Shown here: one piece after another, positions 6,205 through 6,540 of the stretch
Layout: the number at the start of each line of letters is the position of its first letter
How positions within the stretch are numbered: position 1 is the first letter of the stretch
Source: Gemmatimonadota bacterium
GTDB taxonomy: Bacteria > Gemmatimonadota > Gemmatimonadetes > Longimicrobiales > Gaopeijiaceae
NCBI GenBank assembly: GCA_026713345.1
Contig: JAPOOQ010000293.1
Span: 1 to 6,540 of the forward strand
DNA length: 6,540 bases
Direction: 5' to 3'
Notes under the pieces: model-generated
The model's database searches: none
What the model was told of the DNA's origin: nothing
What the model saw: the letters and a program-made list of their open reading frames with translations, nothing else
Program-made: the position numbers and the translations under genes

Positions 6205-6250
6205 CGTTTTATCATCGTGTCATCATCGCACCATCATCGCACCATCATCG
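6196..6250 (-). repeat. Five-copy 11-bp tandem repeat between two operon genes
   Basis: Read on the coding (minus) strand, five consecutive 11-bp units begin at 6250, 6239, 6228, 6217 and 6206. All five begin CGATGAT and four begin CGATGATG. The variable ends are GTG, GTG, ACA, AAAA (fourth unit, CGATGATAAAA) and AGG. The array covers the DUF58 stop codon (6247-6245) and the two adjacent ATG codons (6204 and 6201) that start the next gene. Because 11 is not a multiple of three, the ATG pairs of successive units fall in different frames. The pair at 6237/6234 is in frame with the downstream gene but is blocked by TGA at 6225 and 6222. No Shine-Dalgarno sequence precedes 6204. The array probably arose by slipped-strand duplication and could set the re-initiation distance between the two genes. 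Confidence 0.85.
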
Positions 6251-6540
6251 CACCCGCCGCCCCCGCTCCTCGAAGAAGCGCCTGAGCGCCTTCTCGTACG
6301 GCATGCCGGTCGTCACGTCGATCGAGTCCACCTTGCTGCGCCGCAGCAGCCTGTCCACGCGTCGGCGCGCGGCCGCCCGCTGTTCCCCGAAGCGCTCCCG
6401 GAACACCCCCTGCGACGTGTTCACCAGCACGCGCTGCCCGGTCTCGGGGTCCTCGAACTCGACGAACCCCATCGGGGGGATTTCCTGCTCGCGCCGGTCG
6501 CCGACCCGCACTGCGACCAGGTCGTGCCTGCGCGCCGCCA
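6245..6540 (-). CDS. DUF58 domain protein, C-terminal end (5' part outside window)
   Basis: This is the last ~98 codons of a DUF58-family protein. The frame is open to the right edge of the window, so the start is not visible; a GTG at 6511 is in frame but is clearly internal. The visible part reads AARRHDLVAVRVGDRREQE, then a PPMGFVEFEDPETGQ stretch, then the LVNTSQ and FRERFGEQR segments. This is the usual C-terminal part of DUF58: an ARRHDVVAVRV-type strand followed by a hydrophobic-acidic segment on an ETGE-like turn. DUF58 proteins are typically ~300 residues with a VWA-like fold and are encoded directly after moxR in Bat-type operons. The protein ends in an Arg-rich tail (FFEERGRRVR) and a TGA at 6247-6245. 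The stop lies inside the first unit of an 11-bp tandem repeat. Family assignment is firm; the role within the MoxR/Bat complex is inferred from context. Confidence 0.88.
   Translation of the reverse strand, partial: AARRHDLVAVRVGDRREQEIPPMGFVEFEDPETGQRVLVNTSQGVFRERFGEQRAAARRRVDRLLRRSKVDSIDVTTGMPYEKALRRFFEERGRRVR

Noticed and set aside
6196..6250. Short repeat array considered as CRISPR
   Set aside because: Units are 11 bp and directly adjacent with no unique spacers, so it is a simple tandem repeat.

Overview
The window holds one block of minus-strand genes, read from right to left. By gene content and order it is a Bat (Bacteroides aerotolerance / MoxR-associated) operon. Order of transcription: the 3' end of a DUF58 protein gene (6540-6245), a 325-residue membrane protein resembling DUF4381 (6204-5227), batA (5230-4238), batB (4208-3120), batC (3123-2194), batD (2130-190), and the first 63 codons of a further secreted protein (190-1) where this operon often carries batE. 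A MoxR AAA+ ATPase gene would be expected upstream of DUF58, beyond the right edge, but it is not in the window. No plus-strand gene, RNA gene, transposon or CRISPR array is supported.

Organism: the DNA is strongly GC-rich, with G/C preferred at third codon positions, and the proteins are rich in Arg, Gly and Ala. The operon type occurs in Bacteroidota, Gemmatimonadota, Acidobacteriota, Planctomycetota, spirochaetes and Proteobacteria. The high GC together with the full DUF58 - DUF4381-like - batABCD order suggests a Gemmatimonadota-like bacterium. This is inference from composition and gene order only.

How the genes fit together: BatA and BatB are membrane-anchored von Willebrand factor A proteins, each with a complete MIDAS metal site. 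BatC is a TPR protein with a very acidic Gly/Glu/Gln tail. BatD is a large exported beta-rich protein with a C-terminal membrane anchor and a cytoplasmic tail. The 325-residue protein looks like a reduced BatD: a short exported domain, one membrane helix and a similar cytoplasmic tail. Together they probably form an envelope complex served by the MoxR ATPase. Its biochemical role is unsettled; published phenotypes concern aerotolerance, stress resistance and envelope integrity.

The least ordinary features lie between the genes. The genes run as pairs (325-residue gene + batA, batB + batC, batD + next gene). The second gene of each pair overlaps the stop codon of the first, while each pair opens with an unusual DNA element and no clear Shine-Dalgarno site. 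Two openings, at batB and batD, share a nearly identical AT-rich element of about 37 bp that stands out against the GC-rich background. The third opening is a five-copy 11-bp tandem repeat. The element also makes the start codons of batB and batD uncertain. The system itself is not new; the repeated element is the part most worth following up.
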